This document shows positions 5,739-6,728 of a stretch of 6,728 bases of DNA, piece by piece. Below the pieces are notes generated by a model. It was not told the DNA's origin. It made no database searches and was given only the letters and a program-made list of their open reading frames with translations. The DNA comes from an uncultured Eubacterium sp. (lineage in GTDB: Bacteria > Bacillota > Clostridia > Lachnospirales > Lachnospiraceae), in contig CAJTSV010000004.1 of NCBI GenBank assembly GCA_910579075.1, positions 21,111 to 27,838 of the forward strand, in the 5' to 3' direction. Every line of letters starts with the position of its first letter. Position 1 is the stretch's first letter. Position numbers and translations under genes: made by a program.

Positions 5739-6728
5739 ATGTATGACGTAGTTATCATCGGTGCCGGTGTCACCGGGTGCGCGAGTGCCAGGGAGCTTTC
5801 CCGCTGGCGGCTGAATATCTGTGTTGTGGAAAAAGAAGAAGATGTCTGCTGCGGCACATCCAAAGCAAACAGTGCCATTGTCCATTCCGGCATTGACTGT
5901 ACGCCCGGGACGTTAATGGTCGAAATGAACCTTCTTGGCAATCAGCTGATGGAACCGCTTTCCAAAGAACTGGATTTTGAATTTCAGCGAAACGGCTCCC
6001 TGATTTTATGCTTCCGCGAAAGCGACCTGCCAAAGCTGCAGGCATTGTATGAACAGGGACTGGCAAACCAGGTGCCGGATATCCGCATTCTTGACAGCCG
6101 GGAGCTGCACGAAATGGAACCGGCGGTTTCCGACGAAGCCATTGCCGCTATTTATGCCCCGACCGGGGGCATTGTCTGCCCGTTTGGCATGAACATCGCA
6201 CTGGCAGAAAATGCTGCGCAAAACGGCGTACAGTTTCTGTTTGACACAGAAGCCACTGGCATCACCCGCACCGCTGACGGGTATGAGCTCCAGACGAATA
6301 ACGGCCCGGTTGCGACAAAATGCATTGTCAATGCAGCCGGCGTTCACGCCGATACGTTCCACAATATGGCCAGCAGCCGCAAAATCCATATCACGCCAAG
6401 GCGCGGGGAATACTGCCTGCTGGACAAATCTGCCGGAAGCCTTGTAAAACACACAATATTCCAGCTTCCAAACGAATTCGGCAAAGGCGTGCTTGTTACG
6501 CCGACTGTCCACGGCAATCTGTTAACCGGCCCGACAGCCGATGACCATTCAGACAAAGAAGCCGTGCAGACCACCGCTTCGGGCCTGGAACGGGTATGCG
6601 AGTCCGCCAGGCGCTCTGTCCCATCGGTTCCGGTGCGCCAGGTCATTACTTCGTTCAGCGGAAACCGCGCCCATGAAGATGGCCACGAATTTATTATCCA
6701 GGAACTGGAAGACGCTCCCGGGTTTGTG
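5739..6728 (+). CDS. glpA: FAD-dependent glycerol-3-phosphate dehydrogenase, GlpA-like (partial)
   Basis: The first 330 residues are present; the gene continues beyond the right edge. The ATG is preceded by AGGAGG (5723-5728). The protein begins MYDVVIIGAGVTGCASAREL, a Rossmann fold with GxGxxG (8-13) and the acidic residue E31 that binds the FAD ribose. CCGTSKANSAIVHSGID (37-53) is characteristic of the GlpA/LhgO group of DAO-type flavoenzymes. Further family marks are YAPTGGIVCPFGMNIALAEN (139-158), NAAG (198-201), TPRRGEY (219-225) and GVLVTPTVHGNLLTGPTADD (250-269). The enzyme oxidises sn-glycerol-3-phosphate to dihydroxyacetone phosphate. In Clostridia the full protein is usually about 480 residues with a C-terminal [2Fe-2S] BFD-like domain, and partner genes often follow; neither is visible here. 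A related 2-hydroxyacid oxidase (LhgO-like) remains possible. The gene is divergent from the KilA-N gene and has its own promoter and leader hairpin. Confidence 0.85.
   Translation, partial: MYDVVIIGAGVTGCASARELSRWRLNICVVEKEEDVCCGTSKANSAIVHSGIDCTPGTLMVEMNLLGNQLMEPLSKELDFEFQRNGSLILCFRESDLPKLQALYEQGLANQVPDIRILDSRELHEMEPAVSDEAIAAIYAPTGGIVCPFGMNIALAENAAQNGVQFLFDTEATGITRTADGYELQTNNGPVATKCIVNAAGVHADTFHNMASSRKIHITPRRGEYCLLDKSAGSLVKHTIFQLPNEFGKGVLVTPTVHGNLLTGPTADDHSDKEAVQTTASGLERVCESARRSVPSVPVRQVITSFSGNRAHEDGHEFIIQELEDAPGFV

Noticed and set aside
6006..6512. 168-codon minus-strand open frame inside glpA
   Set aside because: It is antisense to a clearly recognisable flavoenzyme and shows no family pattern of its own.

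Overview
The window looks like chromosomal DNA from a Gram-positive anaerobe of the class Clostridia, most likely Lachnospiraceae. This rests on the family makeup (zinc-ribbon Ser/Thr kinase, Big2-type secreted protein, Clostridia-style GlpA, KilA-N protein), on strong AGGAGG-like ribosome sites, and on AT-rich intergenic DNA beside moderately GC-rich genes. The assignment is inferred from protein style, not from a marker gene.

Left block (1-3134, all minus strand): a three-gene set read right to left. First comes a secreted protein with a bacterial Ig-like (Big2) domain. Its stop codon directly abuts the start of a membrane Ser/Thr kinase whose outside part resembles an ABC-transporter solute-binding protein. 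After 62 bases follows the start of a protein resembling DUF6382, a domain often joined to an FHA phosphothreonine-binding domain; it runs off the left edge. Together they could form a signalling unit: an outside sensor, a kinase, and perhaps a phospho-reader.

Middle block (3135-5473): an AT-rich, T-skewed intergenic region with an imperfect tandem repeat and a 26-bp two-fold symmetric site built like a Hin/Gin-type recombination site. Next is an intact serine recombinase (minus) with a dyad over its probable promoter, then an intrinsic terminator, then a KilA-N gene (minus) broken near its 3' end by a frameshift. The missing C-terminal tail is still readable in another frame. This block looks like accessory or phage/mobile DNA.

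Right block (5474-6728): a divergent intergenic region leading to a plus-strand FAD-dependent glycerol-3-phosphate dehydrogenase (GlpA-like) that runs off the right edge. It has a near-consensus promoter and a roughly 115-base leader holding a long hairpin followed by a T run, which suggests transcription attenuation, as known for GlpP-controlled glp genes. A cre-like sequence overlaps the hairpin.

No tRNA, rRNA, CRISPR array or complete insertion sequence was seen.
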